This document shows positions 45,665 through 54,787 of a stretch of DNA of 64,000 nucleotides, one piece after another. Below the pieces are notes generated by a model, which worked only from the letters and a program-made list of their open reading frames with translations, did no database searches and had not been told where the DNA came from. The DNA is from JAMXLO01 sp037201625 (GTDB taxonomy: Bacteria > Pseudomonadota > Alphaproteobacteria > Acetobacterales > Acetobacteraceae), in NCBI GenBank assembly GCA_037201625.1, contig JBBCGR010000004.1, positions 806,001 through 870,000 on the forward strand. Reading direction: 5' to 3'. The position numbers and the translations under genes were made by a program. Each line of letters begins with the position of its first letter. Position 1 is the stretch's first letter.

Positions 45665-46399
45665 TCACCGTGCTACGGCAAACCGCTCCGCCACGCCACG
45701 ATCAGCAATCTCGGTGACCAGCTTGCGGGTCATCGCCTCCCCGAAACTATGGAAGTCGTGCACCTCCAGCACGAAGCTGCCAGGCCCGCCAGTGACGTTT
45801 TCCCGATAGTAGTTCGGCAGTCCGCCCGGCGGCTGCACGTGGGCATAGGTCCACGACACAGGATGCTCGTTGATGATCGCCAGGCCATTGATCGTGATGC
45901 CGGCACGCAGTGCATCGTCGCGCGCCTCGGAGACCTCGCGGCCGGCGTTGTTGGTGCCGTCGCCGCAGACATCGATCACCCGCCGCGGCGATTCGAAGCC
46001 GCTCTCGGCCAGCAACTGCACGGCGCGGTCGATGCCGGCGCTGATCGCGGTGCGCCCCCAGAACGATCGTGGCGCCGCGGTCAGCCGGTCGGCGAACGCC
46101 TGTGCCGAGGCCTCGTCGCGAATCACGCTCCAGTCGAGGACGGTACGAACCTCGAAGCTGGACGCGAACTCGACATAGGCGACGGCGATCGCACCGATGC
46201 CGCCACCGCGGATCGCCTCCAGCACCTGATGCGAGGTGATTGCGGCAACGTAACCCTCTTTCTCGAGCTTGAACTCGGCATCATCCACGCTGCGCGACAC
46301 GTCGGTGACCAGGACCAGCGTGAGGTCCACGCTCTCGTTTGCGCGAGCAGGCAGGGCGAGCGCAAGGCAGGCGGCGAACAGCCAGACAGTGATACGCAT
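45665..46399 (-). CDS. DUF1194 von Willebrand A-like exported protein
   Basis: Protein of 244 residues. A signal peptide (MRITVWLFAACLALALPARA) is followed by a von Willebrand A-type domain with the metal-ion-dependent adhesion-site motif DVSRS in LVTDVSRSVDDAEFKLEKEGYVAAI, and the downstream DVCGDGTNN and INGLAIINE. This is the DUF1194 family, exported proteins of alphaproteobacteria with no established function. Its gene ends 55 bases before the hydroquinone reductase gene. Confidence 0.88.
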   Translation of the reverse strand: MRITVWLFAACLALALPARANESVDLTLVLVTDVSRSVDDAEFKLEKEGYVAAITSHQVLEAIRGGGIGAIAVAYVEFASSFEVRTVLDWSVIRDEASAQAFADRLTAAPRSFWGRTAISAGIDRAVQLLAESGFESPRRVIDVCGDGTNNAGREVSEARDDALRAGITINGLAIINEHPVSWTYAHVQPPGGLPNYYRENVTGGPGSFVLEVHDFHSFGEAMTRKLVTEIADRGVAERFAVAR

Positions 46400-46462
46400 G
46401 GCTGGTGTCTCCAGTTGGCCCCGCATCATGCGGCGGCGGCTGGCGCCAATCAAATCATCCCG

Positions 46463-47113
46463 CTACTGGCTTGCCCAGACGATGCGGTGGAGCCAGGAAA
46501 CCTCCGCGAGGTCAAAGCTGTAGTTGGGATGTGCCGGGTTCAGGCTGCGCAGTTCGATGCGCCGCGCGGACCGGCGCGCAAGCTGCTTGGTCATGACCTC
46601 GCCGCGCAGCGTGCGTACCACCACACGGTCGCCGCGGCGAATCGGTGCCGATGGCGAAACGATCACCATGTCGCCGTCGCGGAACACCGGTTCCATCGAA
46701 TCGCCGCTGATCTCCAGCGCGTACGCGTTCGGATCGCCGATCTCCGGCAGCGTCACCTCATCCCAGCCACCGCCGACCGGATATCCGCCATCGTCGAAAT
46801 AGCCGTCGCCGCCGGCCTGCGCGAAGCCGATCAGCGGAATGCGCCGTGCTGCGTTGCGGGCGGCGCCGTTGGACGCCAGTGCGCGGGCACCGGAGACCAG
46901 CGCGGTGAATGCCTCCAGGCTCGCGCCCGTCGCATCCAGCACCTTTGCCACGCTCTCGGTGCTGGGCCAGCGCGCGCGCCCGTCCGGCATGCGCCGCTTC
47001 GAGGGATTGAACGTGGTGGGATCGAGCCCCGACCGCCTGGCAAGGCCAGAGGCAGACAGGCCATTCTCCGCGGCGAGCGTGTCCAGCGCGCGCCAGATAT
47101 CATCGTGCTTCAT
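46463..47113 (-). CDS. HTH/S24 LexA-like repressor
   Basis: Protein of 216 residues with an N-terminal helix-turn-helix-like region (ENGLSASGLARRSGLDPTTFNPSKRR) and a C-terminal S24 peptidase domain. The Ser/Lys dyad is visible: S139 in GDSMEPV and K176 in MTKQL. An Ala-Gly pair (A100-G101) 38 residues before the serine would be the autocleavage site, as in LexA. Family knowledge: such repressors self-cleave on RecA or stress signals, but many HTH/S24 proteins of this subgroup do not act in the SOS response. It is transcribed towards DUF1194, 63 bases away. Confidence 0.85.
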   Translation of the reverse strand: MKHDDIWRALDTLAAENGLSASGLARRSGLDPTTFNPSKRRMPDGRARWPSTESVAKVLDATGASLEAFTALVSGARALASNGAARNAARRIPLIGFAQAGGDGYFDDGGYPVGGGWDEVTLPEIGDPNAYALEISGDSMEPVFRDGDMVIVSPSAPIRRGDRVVVRTLRGEVMTKQLARRSARRIELRSLNPAHPNYSFDLAEVSWLHRIVWASQ

Positions 47114-47213
47114 GCGCGGGCATTCCGTACCAGGCGAATCGTCAGGAGAGCGAAGTGTCGTAGGATTCCTGGCCGAATGGAATAGGAAAAAACGCTGGGT
47201 CGGAGATCATTGT

Positions 47214-47319
47214 CCTAGGCTCGATTCCGTTCGTGCAGGCTCACGGAATCCGCCCTAGCTCGTTGTCTGAGAGTGTGATTCACCGCTCCGGTAAAGTCAC
47301 CTGGAGGGACCACGCTGCA
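47214..47319. repeat. Composite palindromic repeat of about 106 bp, copy B
   Basis: Aligns with 56574-56679 in the same orientation and with 24520-24625 inverted. It lies between the S24 repressor start and the end of hyuA and contains the last codons and stop (TGA at 47297-47299) of hyuA. GGCTCACGGAATCCGCC and TGTCTGAGAG are the conserved cores. Confidence 0.72.
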
Positions 47320-49372
47320 GGGTCAGCCTGATATTGCCGAAGTCGTCGAGCGCCGCCTCGACGCCGTGCGGCACGAGGCAGGTGGCGTCGTATTCCTGCA
47401 CGATCAGCGGCCCGGTGCGCGGCCCGGAGGCGAGCGCGGCACGATCGATGACGGTGGTATCGACCCAGCCGAAACCGGGGAACCACGCGCGGCGGCGCGT
47501 ATCGGTCGCGGCGGGGGCGGGTGGCACGGCCTGCGGCAGGCGCTCCTGCTCGGGAACGCCGCGCGCGATGACCGACAGTCCCATCAGTTCCACCGGCTCA
47601 TCGGCCGGCGCGCGGAAGCCGTAGCTGCGCTCATGCTCCGCGCCGAACAGGGCGGCGAAGTCAGCCGGGAACAAGCCATCCGGCAGGCGCACCTCGATCT
47701 CGCTCGACTGGCCGACGTAGCGTGCCAGCGCGGCGCAGCGGAACATCCGCCGCTCCGGCGGAAACCGTCGCGCGCCAGCCGCACAGCGCCGGCGGCCGTC
47801 AGGTCGCTCAAGACCGCGGCGATGCGCGCGGTATCGGCCTCGTCGAGGCGCATGCGCAGGCTCTGGCGGCGTGGTGCTCGGTATCGGCGACCAGCAGCCC
47901 GAACGCGCTGAACACGCCGGGCAGCGGCGGCACGATCACCCGCGCGATGCCGAGTTCCGCCGCGATCGAGGCGGCGAACAGCGGGCCGTTGCCGCCGAAG
48001 GCCAGCAGCGCGAACCGTCGAGGGTCGCGGCGCGCGCTCGACCGACACGGCACGGATCGCCCGCATCATCGAGGCCGACGCCAGGCGCAGCATGCCGTAG
48101 GCGGCTTCCTCCACCGAGCGCCGCAGCGGTCCGGCCAGCGCGCGCTCGAACCGCCCGCGCGCGCCGCATCGGCATCCAGCTTCAAGGCGCCGCCGACCAG
48201 TCCACGCGGGTCCAGGTAGCCGAGCGCCAGGTTGCAGTCGGTGATCGTCGGCTCCGTCCCGCCGCGGCCGTAGCACACCGGGCCGGGATCGGCGCCCGCG
48301 CTGTCCGGACCAACCTTCGGCGCACCGCCCGCATCCAGCCGGCAGATCGATCCGCCGCCCGCACCCACCTCCGCGAGGTCCACCGCCGGCAGCTTCAGCA
48401 GGTAGCCGGCGCCGACCAGCAGGCGCGATCCGGCCATCACGCCGGCGCCCCACCTCCAGCGCCTCGCTGCGCAGCACCTCGCCATTCTCGACCAGCCCGG
48501 CCATGGCGGTCGTGCCGCCCATGTCGAAAGTGATGACGCGCGGCTCGCCAAGGCGGGTGGCGAGTGCCGCGCCGCCCACCACGCCGGCCGCGGGGGCCGC
48601 TCTCGATGATGTGCGCGGGCGCGGCGGCGGCAAATTCCGAGGACGCCAGGCCGCCGTTCGACTGCATCAACTGCAGAGGCGCCTCGATGCCCAGCCCGCG
48701 CAGCCGTGCCGCGAGCGCGGTCACATAGGCCCGCACCACCGGCTGCACATAGGCGTTGATCACCGTGGTGCTGGTGCGCGGGTACTCCTTGATCTCCGGC
48801 AGGATCTCATGGCTGACCGAGATCGCGACGTCGGGCAGCGCGGCGCGCACCGCTTCCGCCACGGCACGCTCATGCGCGGGATTGGCGTAGGAATGCAGCA
48901 GGCAGATCGCCACGCTGCGCACCTCTTCGCGGCGCAGCATGTCGATCGCGGCGGCGATGCTGGCCGGATCGAGCGGCGTGGCGATCGACCCGTCCGGCCG
49001 CAGCTTCTCGACCACCTCCAGGCGGAGCCGGCGCTCCACCAGCGCGCGCGGCTTGGTCCAGTGCAGGTCGTACAGCACCGGCATGCGCAGGTCGCGGATT
49101 TCCAGGATGTCGCGGAAGCCTCTGGTCGTGATCAGCGCGGTCCGCGCGCCTTTGCCTTCCAGGATCGTGTTGGAGCCGATCGTCGTCGCGTGCAGCAACT
49201 CGACCACCGCGTCGCCGTCCGATGCCAGCAGCGCGCGCAGGCCGTCGATGATGCCGTCGCCATAGTCGCGAGGGGTGGAGGCAATCTTGTGGGTGACGAC
49301 CTGCCCGCCGGACCGGATGGCGACCAGGTCCGTGAAGGTGCCGCCGATGTCGATTCCGATGCGCTGGGCCAT
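47297..49372 (-). CDS. hyuA: Hydantoinase A / N-methylhydantoinase subunit (six one-base indels)
   Basis: ATP-dependent hydantoinase/5-oxoprolinase-family A subunit, about 691 residues after repair. The first 260 residues (IGIDIGGTFTDLVAI, ATTIGSNTILEGKG, LQLMQSNGGL) are intact. Then the frame breaks at 48592-48596 (extra C), 48448-48451 (extra G), about 48152 (missing base), about 48030 (extra base), about 47865 (missing C) and about 47760 (missing C). The pieces read in order through VITFDMGGTTAM, ADPGPVCYG, LLAFGGNGP, GVFSAFGLLVAD and VQEYDATCLVP, covering the whole family without a gap. The net length change is zero. It normally works with hyuB, which lies 7.5 kb away on the same strand. 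Its last codons lie in a dispersed repeat. Confidence 0.82.
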
Positions 49373-49514
49373 ACCGGCCAGTTGACTATGCCGCGGCGCG
49401 CCCGCCAAGGGCGGAGCCCCCGGAACCCCGCGACTTTAGCCTGGATAGGCGGGAGGCCCCGACACGAACCAGCCAACGCCCCGGTCGCCGCCTCCCGCCA
49501 CCCAGGCCAGATTC

Positions 49515-49593
49515 GGGATCGCAAAGGCTGCGCCTTTGCTGGAGGTCCAGGAGGCAATGCCTCCTGGTCGGGGTTCGGGGTGAACCCCGAGCG
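49515..49593. repeat. Dispersed palindromic repeat, copy 2 (GCAAAGG family)
   Basis: Contains GCAAAGG/CCTTTGC, a perfect ten-base stem CCAGGAGGCA/TGCCTCCTGG and a third hairpin GGGGTTC/GAACCCC. It matches 3897-3960 in its first two parts. It sits in the spacer after the REC-kinase-REC gene, where it probably terminates the signalling operon before hyuA. Confidence 0.65.
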
Positions 49594-49610
49594 CTATCGC
49601 CGCACCCGCG

Positions 49611-51269
49611 TCAGGCGCGGTCGAGCGCCATCCGGATGCACTGTGCCAGGTCGCCGCGCCGGTACGGCTTCAGCAGCAGCGGCACGTCCGGGCGGTCGTC
49701 GCCGGGACGGTGCAAATTCGCATAGCCGGATGTCACCAGCGCGCGCAGCCCGCCTCGGATCGAGCGCGCATGGCTGATCAGTTCGAAGCCGTTCATGCCG
49801 CCGGGCATCACCACATCGCTGAACAGCAGGTCGATCGGTTCGTCGCTCCGCACGATTTCGAGCGCTGATGGGCCATCGGCCGCGGTGAGGACGCGATAGC
49901 CGAGATCGCTGATCGTGGTGACCGCGAGTTCCAGCACTTCGGCATTGTCCTCGACCACCAGGACCGTCTCGTGCCCGGTCGGCGGCGCACCCAAGTTCGG
50001 CACCTGACCGTCACGCACCTGGCGCACATCCTCGCAGCGCGGCAGGTACAGCCGGAATGTGGTCCCGGAGCCGGGCCGCGTATCGATCACGACATGCCCG
50101 CCGGACTGCTTGATGAAGCCATACACCTGGCTCAATCCGAGGCCGGTGCCCTTGCCCACCTCCTTGGTGGTGAAGAACGGCTCGAAGGCGTGGGCGGCGA
50201 CATCCGGATCCATGCCGGTTCCGGTATCCGCGACCCGCACCAGCACGTAGGAACCGGCAGTCAGTTCCGGCACGCGCCGCGCCTCATCGGCGTCGACCTC
50301 GACGTTGGAGGTGGTAACCTCGAGCCGGCCGCCCAGCGGCATGGCGTCGCGCGCGTTGACCACGAGGTTGAGGATCGCCGCCTCGAACTGCGGCGCGTCG
50401 ATCCGGCACGACCACAGCCGCGGCTGGAACGAGAGCTGAAGCTGGTTGGTCTCACCAAGCGCGCGGCGCAGGAACGGCTCGCACGCCACGATCACCTCGT
50501 CGAGGTTGACAATGTCGAGTTTCAGCGTGCTGCGGCGGGCAAACGCCAGAAGCTGCTGGGTGAGCTTGGTCGCCCGCCCGGTCGCGGTCTCCGACGCCTT
50601 CAGCAGGCGCAGGATCTTCGCCCGCGGCAGGTCGGTGCCGGCCTCGAACGCGCCGCGGATCATCTCCATGCTGCCGACGATCACCGCCAGCAGGTTGTTG
50701 AAGTCGTGCGCGATGCCGCCGGTGAGCTGGCCGACCGCCTCCAGCTTCTGGGTGTGCCACAGCACTTCTTCGGTCTTGCGGCGTTCGGCGATCTCGACCT
50801 CCAGCCGCCGGTTGGCCTCCGTGAGTTCGCGGGTGCGTTCGGCGACCGCCAGTTCCAGGCTTTCGTTCAGCCGCCGCAACGCCTGCTCCGCGCCGCGCAT
50901 CCGCAGCAGCGCCTGTGCGGTGGCGAGCAGTTCCTCGGGTTCGATCGGCTCCACCAGGAAGCCGTCCGCGCCGCCGTCCAGCGCCATCGCCCGGTCATGC
51001 GAACTGGTGACCGCGGCCGAGGTCTGCAGCACCGCGACGCCGGGGTGGGCGGTCTTGATGCGGCGGCTCACTTCGACGCCGTTGATGTCGGGCAGCATCA
51101 CGTCGAGCAGCACGAGGTCCGGAACTTCGGCGCAGCATCGTTCGATCGCCGCCATGCCGGTGGCCGCCTCCGCGACCTGATAGCCCTGCTTGCGCAGTAC
51201 ATGTGCCTTCAGATAGCGCCCGCCATCATCGTCATCGACGACAAGGATGCTGGCCCTGGTGTCACTCAT
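49611..51269 (-). CDS. REC-histidine kinase-REC hybrid
   Basis: Cytoplasmic protein of 552 residues. Order: receiver 1 (residues 5-120, acceptor D56 in LLDVMLPD), coiled-coil linker (about 130-175), HisKA with H188 in GGIAHDFNN, HATPase (NLVVNARDAM, DTGTGM, GKGTGLGLS), then receiver 2 (about 430-550, D485 in LLFSDVVMPGG). It is the last gene of the stressosome-like operon and starts with an ATGA overlap with the upstream kinase. The GGIAHDFNN-type kinases often act on their own C-terminal receiver. No output domain is present, so signalling probably runs to a separate protein. Confidence 0.9.
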   Translation of the reverse strand: MSDTRASILVVDDDDGGRYLKAHVLRKQGYQVAEAATGMAAIERCCAEVPDLVLLDVMLPDINGVEVSRRIKTAHPGVAVLQTSAAVTSSHDRAMALDGGADGFLVEPIEPEELLATAQALLRMRGAEQALRRLNESLELAVAERTRELTEANRRLEVEIAERRKTEEVLWHTQKLEAVGQLTGGIAHDFNNLLAVIVGSMEMIRGAFEAGTDLPRAKILRLLKASETATGRATKLTQQLLAFARRSTLKLDIVNLDEVIVACEPFLRRALGETNQLQLSFQPRLWSCRIDAPQFEAAILNLVVNARDAMPLGGRLEVTTSNVEVDADEARRVPELTAGSYVLVRVADTGTGMDPDVAAHAFEPFFTTKEVGKGTGLGLSQVYGFIKQSGGHVVIDTRPGSGTTFRLYLPRCEDVRQVRDGQVPNLGAPPTGHETVLVVEDNAEVLELAVTTISDLGYRVLTAADGPSALEIVRSDEPIDLLFSDVVMPGGMNGFELISHARSIRGGLRALVTSGYANLHRPGDDRPDVPLLLKPYRRGDLAQCIRMALDRA

Positions 51270-53389
51270 GCGGCATCGATGGTCTCATTGACACGCAGCA
51301 CACCCTCGATCGCCTCGATCAGGCTGCCGGCCGACAGTTCCGACTTCGACATGACCATCGCCGCACGTGCCAGCAGGCCATCGTCCGCGGGCTGGAGAAT
51401 GGCCGAGGTCAGCACGATGACGGGCGGCGCACCCGGGGGCAGGCGAGTCAGAAATTCGTATCCATCCATTCCCGGCATCCTGAGATCGAGCAGGACCACG
51501 TCCGGGTCTTGTTCACTCAGTCGATCAAGCGCTTCCCTGCCGTCGCGGGCGATCCAAAGTCGAAAGCGCCCGCGCGGCAAGAGTTGGCGAACCAAATAGT
51601 GGTTCACCTCCTCGTCATCCACCAGCAATACCTGCGTGAGCGAGTGGCGTCCGGTCACGCGGTCGAGAATATCGATCAGCTTTTCGCTATCGATCGGCTT
51701 CGACACGTAGCCATCGGCGCCCAGATGCGCCGCCTTGCGGTCCTCCCCGGTGGAGGAGGTCACCACCAGAGGGATGTCGGCGCTCAGGTCCTGGCCACGC
51801 AGTTCCAGCAGCAGCCGCCAGCTTTCGTCTCCCAGCAGCATGATGTCGAGCAGGATCGCCTCGGGACGCACCGTCAGCATCAGCCGCCGTGCGTCGCGGA
51901 CCGTGCGGGCGTTGAGCGGCTGGTAGATGGACGTCGAGAGGATCCGCTCGATCGCGTGGGCATCGGCCGGGTCGTCCTCGACCAGCAGCACGGGGATGCG
52001 GCCGGCCTCTACGACCACGTCGACCATCTCCTCCTCAGAGTCGGCGACGGCGAACCGGCGCGGCACCGTCACCGTGAAGGTGGAGCCCACGCCCGGGGCA
52101 CTCTCGACCGCGACCCGTCCGCCGAGCAGTTCGGCGAGCTTCTTCGACAGCGGCAGGCCGAGACCGGTCCCCTTCACGCGGCCCTGCAGGCGATGCGCCA
52201 CCTGGCCGAACTCCTGGAAGATGATATCGAGGTCGCTGGCGGCGATGCCGATCCCGCTGTCGCGCACATGGAAGCTCACGGTGTCGGCATCGGCATCCGC
52301 GCTCGCCCACACGCGGACCTCGCCCTGCTCGGTGAACTTGATTGCGTTTGAAATGAAATTGCGGAGGACCTGGGACACCTTGGCTTCGTCGGTGTCGAGC
52401 GGCGGGACGTTGCGCGGATCGTCGAACACCAGCGCGACGGCGTCGCCCACCAGCAGCGGCCGCAGCATGCCGCGCAGCGCGCCGAACAGGGAGGCGGCGG
52501 TGAACGGCGAGGGCACGACGACGGTCTTGCCGGCCTCGACCTTCGCGAGGTCCAGCAGGTCGTCGACCAGTTCGGTGAGATTCTCGGCGGCCTTGCGGAT
52601 GAAGCGGACCTGCGTCTCCTGCTCCGCGGTCAACTCGCCGTCGCTGCGCGTGAGCAGCAGCTTGGACAGGGCCAGGATCGAGTTCAACGGCGTGCGGAAC
52701 TCGTGGCTCATATGCGAGAGGAATTTCGATTTCAGCTCGTCGGCGCGACGCAGGTGATCGGCCCGCTCGTCGAGTTCGGCGTACAGCGCGACGACGCCGC
52801 GGTTGGTATCCTGCAACTCCTGGTTCAGTCGCTGCAGGTCGTCCTGGCGCGACTGCAACTGGTCGAGTTGCAGCAGGATCTGCTGATTCTGCCGACTGAT
52901 CTCCCCCACCGCGTCGGGCGGGCTGTCGGTGGCGAGGATGGCGGTGATCCGCGCAATCTGGGACGGTGTGACAGTGGAAGCGCGCCGCGGCAGCGCCTTG
53001 GCGACCTGCACCGTCGTGCCGTCGCCGGGCCTGGTCGTGATGTCGAAGCCGTCCATCAGCCGCCGTGCGCCCAGCAGGCCGACCCCCATGCCGGTCGCGG
53101 ATTTGTGTGTGCCGGCGAGGACGGATGCGAGATCAGCGATGCCCGGTCCGCGATCGCGCACGATGATGACGAAGCTCTGGGCCCCGGGCGAGCCGCTCAG
53201 GCGGAACTCGACATGGCCGCCATGCGCATGTTCGTGGGCGTTGCGGGCGATTTCCGACACCGCGGTGGTGATGCGGGTCTGATCCTGGGTATCGAACCCT
53301 AGCAGTTCCGCCAGCCGCCGCGTCCGGCTGCGGACCAGCACGATATCGGTCTCCACAGCGATCGCAACGCGCAGCAGGCTGGTATCCAT
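51266..53389 (-). CDS. RsbT-like ATPase fused to hybrid histidine kinase with two receivers
   Basis: Protein of 707 residues with an unusual order. Residues 1-135 are an RsbT/RsbW-type GHKL ATPase (ITTAVSEIARNAHEHA, RDRGPGIADL, GMGVGLLGARRLMDGF). A coiled coil (about 160-215) leads to HisKA with H229 in SHMSHEFRTPLN and a second HATPase (FISNAIKFTEQG, DSGIGI, GTGLGLPLSKKLAELL). Two receivers follow, with D515 (LLDIML) and D635 (LLDLRMPGMDG). No membrane segment. The first ATPase is very similar to the RsbT encoded two genes upstream, so the protein may dock on the same stressosome and link partner switching to phosphorelay. The next kinase gene overlaps its stop. Confidence 0.88.
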   Translation of the reverse strand: MDTSLLRVAIAVETDIVLVRSRTRRLAELLGFDTQDQTRITTAVSEIARNAHEHAHGGHVEFRLSGSPGAQSFVIIVRDRGPGIADLASVLAGTHKSATGMGVGLLGARRLMDGFDITTRPGDGTTVQVAKALPRRASTVTPSQIARITAILATDSPPDAVGEISRQNQQILLQLDQLQSRQDDLQRLNQELQDTNRGVVALYAELDERADHLRRADELKSKFLSHMSHEFRTPLNSILALSKLLLTRSDGELTAEQETQVRFIRKAAENLTELVDDLLDLAKVEAGKTVVVPSPFTAASLFGALRGMLRPLLVGDAVALVFDDPRNVPPLDTDEAKVSQVLRNFISNAIKFTEQGEVRVWASADADADTVSFHVRDSGIGIAASDLDIIFQEFGQVAHRLQGRVKGTGLGLPLSKKLAELLGGRVAVESAPGVGSTFTVTVPRRFAVADSEEEMVDVVVEAGRIPVLLVEDDPADAHAIERILSTSIYQPLNARTVRDARRLMLTVRPEAILLDIMLLGDESWRLLLELRGQDLSADIPLVVTSSTGEDRKAAHLGADGYVSKPIDSEKLIDILDRVTGRHSLTQVLLVDDEEVNHYLVRQLLPRGRFRLWIARDGREALDRLSEQDPDVVLLDLRMPGMDGYEFLTRLPPGAPPVIVLTSAILQPADDGLLARAAMVMSKSELSAGSLIEAIEGVLRVNETIDAA

Positions 53390-53396
53390 CGCGTGG

Positions 53397-54392
53397 CTAC
53401 CTCACTGGTCGCAAGGCGATCACGGAGGCGTCGTCGCGGCCGCGCCGGTGGTCGCGCAGCAACACACCGGCGACCAGCGAGGGATGCTGCGCCGCCAGCC
53501 CCTGGTGCGCGGCGAGGTCCCAGCGGCTGGTCAGCCCGTCGGAGTGCAGGATCACCAGCGGCTCGCTGTCGAACTCGTAGGTGAACTCACGGATGCGTGG
53601 TGCGACATGGCCTGCCGTTCCATTGTGAGAGACCATATGGCGCGACCGGCCGCCGGTAACCACCATCCCGCTGATATTGCCAACGCCGACATAGCGGATC
53701 ACGCGCGACGCGGTATCGATGCGCGCCACGGCCACGGCGGCCCCGCGGGTCGGTCCCAGCGCGAGGTGCATCCGCTCCACGATTTCTTCGGCGGAGGCCT
53801 CGGCGTGGGTGACGAAGGTCCTGACCGCCAGTTCGGCGGCGCGCGCCGCCTCCGAGCCATGTCCGGAACCATCGGCCAGCATCACCGTGGTGCCCCGGCC
53901 ACTGTCACACCAGGACCAACTGTCGCCGCACACCAGTTCACCCGGATAGGGCGCGAGCGTGGCCCCGACCAGGGCGCCCGCGGTGCCGGCCTCGGGGCGC
54001 AGCACTCGGACCATGATCGCGCAGCCCTGCTGCGGGCGGGAATAGATCTCCACCGCATCGGCCAGGCGGGAGATGGCGCCCAGGCCGTTCCCCGCGCTTC
54101 CGGCGGTCGAATAGCCGTCCTGCATGCAGCGCCGGGGGTCGGTCATGCCGGCTCCCTTGTCCAGCGACAGCAGTTCGAGGCCGCTGCCGCCGGCATCGTC
54201 GCAGCGGCGGGCGTGGATGTGGCCGCCGCCACCATGTTTCAGCAGGTTGGTGGCCAGTTCCGTGACGATGATGGCCACCTGGTCCACCCGCATCGCGCTC
54301 AGCCCCGTGCGCAGCGCCAGATCACGCACCAGTCGCCGCGCCTCCGCCACCTGGCTGGGATCGGTGACGGCGGTGAACACGGTCAGGTCCAC
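53397..54392 (-). CDS. RsbW/RsbT-like ATPase fused to PP2C phosphatase (RsbX-like)
   Basis: Protein of 331 residues. The N-terminal about 130 residues are a GHKL ATPase domain (VAIIVTELATNLLKHGGGG, DKGAGM, GNGLGAISRL). Residues about 140-330 are a PP2C/SpoIIE-type serine phosphatase with metal-binding ELVCGDSW, LADGSGHGSEAA, LHSDGLTSRWD and DDASVIAL. In Bacillus the separate RsbX phosphatase dephosphorylates RsbR/RsbS and resets the stressosome. Here it carries an ATPase domain as well. Starts within the end of the rsbT gene (10-base overlap) and ends 7 bases before the fused kinase gene, so it is an internal part of the operon. Confidence 0.87.
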   Translation of the reverse strand: MDLTVFTAVTDPSQVAEARRLVRDLALRTGLSAMRVDQVAIIVTELATNLLKHGGGGHIHARRCDDAGGSGLELLSLDKGAGMTDPRRCMQDGYSTAGSAGNGLGAISRLADAVEIYSRPQQGCAIMVRVLRPEAGTAGALVGATLAPYPGELVCGDSWSWCDSGRGTTVMLADGSGHGSEAARAAELAVRTFVTHAEASAEEIVERMHLALGPTRGAAVAVARIDTASRVIRYVGVGNISGMVVTGGRSRHMVSHNGTAGHVAPRIREFTYEFDSEPLVILHSDGLTSRWDLAAHQGLAAQHPSLVAGVLLRDHRRGRDDASVIALRPVR

Positions 54393-54787
54393 CGCGCGAG
54401 CATGACCACCGTCCCCTGCCCGGGCGTCGATTTGACGTCGAACTCGTTGGACAGGCGCTTGGCGCCGCTGAGGCCGAGGCCGAGACCGCCACCCGTGGTG
54501 TAGCCATCCTTCATCGCCAGCGACATGTCGGCGATGCCGGGACCGTGATCGGTGAATGTCAGCCGCACGCCGCGGCGCTGGCCGTTGCGGAGGACCTCGA
54601 TCCGCATCGTTCCGCCGCCACCATAATCCACCGTATTGCGTCCGATCTCGCTCGCTGCGGTCACGATCTTGGTCTGGTCGACCAGGCTGAAGCCGGCCGC
54701 CACGGCACGGGCACGCACCGCCTGTCGGACCCGCACCACATCGTCGGATGTCCGCAGCGGCATCGTCTCATCGGTGTCGGTCAGCAT
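54383..54787 (-). CDS. rsbT: RsbT-like serine kinase
   Basis: Serine/threonine kinase of the GHKL fold, 134 residues, as in stressosome RsbT. N-box TAASEIGRNTVDYG, G1 box DHGPGIAD and the LGLGLSGAKRL lid are present. Family knowledge: RsbT phosphorylates RsbR and RsbS in the stressosome, then is released to activate a downstream partner. Its start overlaps the end of the rsbS gene by 20 bases, the conserved rsbR-rsbS-rsbT order. Confidence 0.92.
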   Translation of the reverse strand: MLTDTDETMPLRTSDDVVRVRQAVRARAVAAGFSLVDQTKIVTAASEIGRNTVDYGGGGTMRIEVLRNGQRRGVRLTFTDHGPGIADMSLAMKDGYTTGGGLGLGLSGAKRLSNEFDVKSTPGQGTVVMLARWT

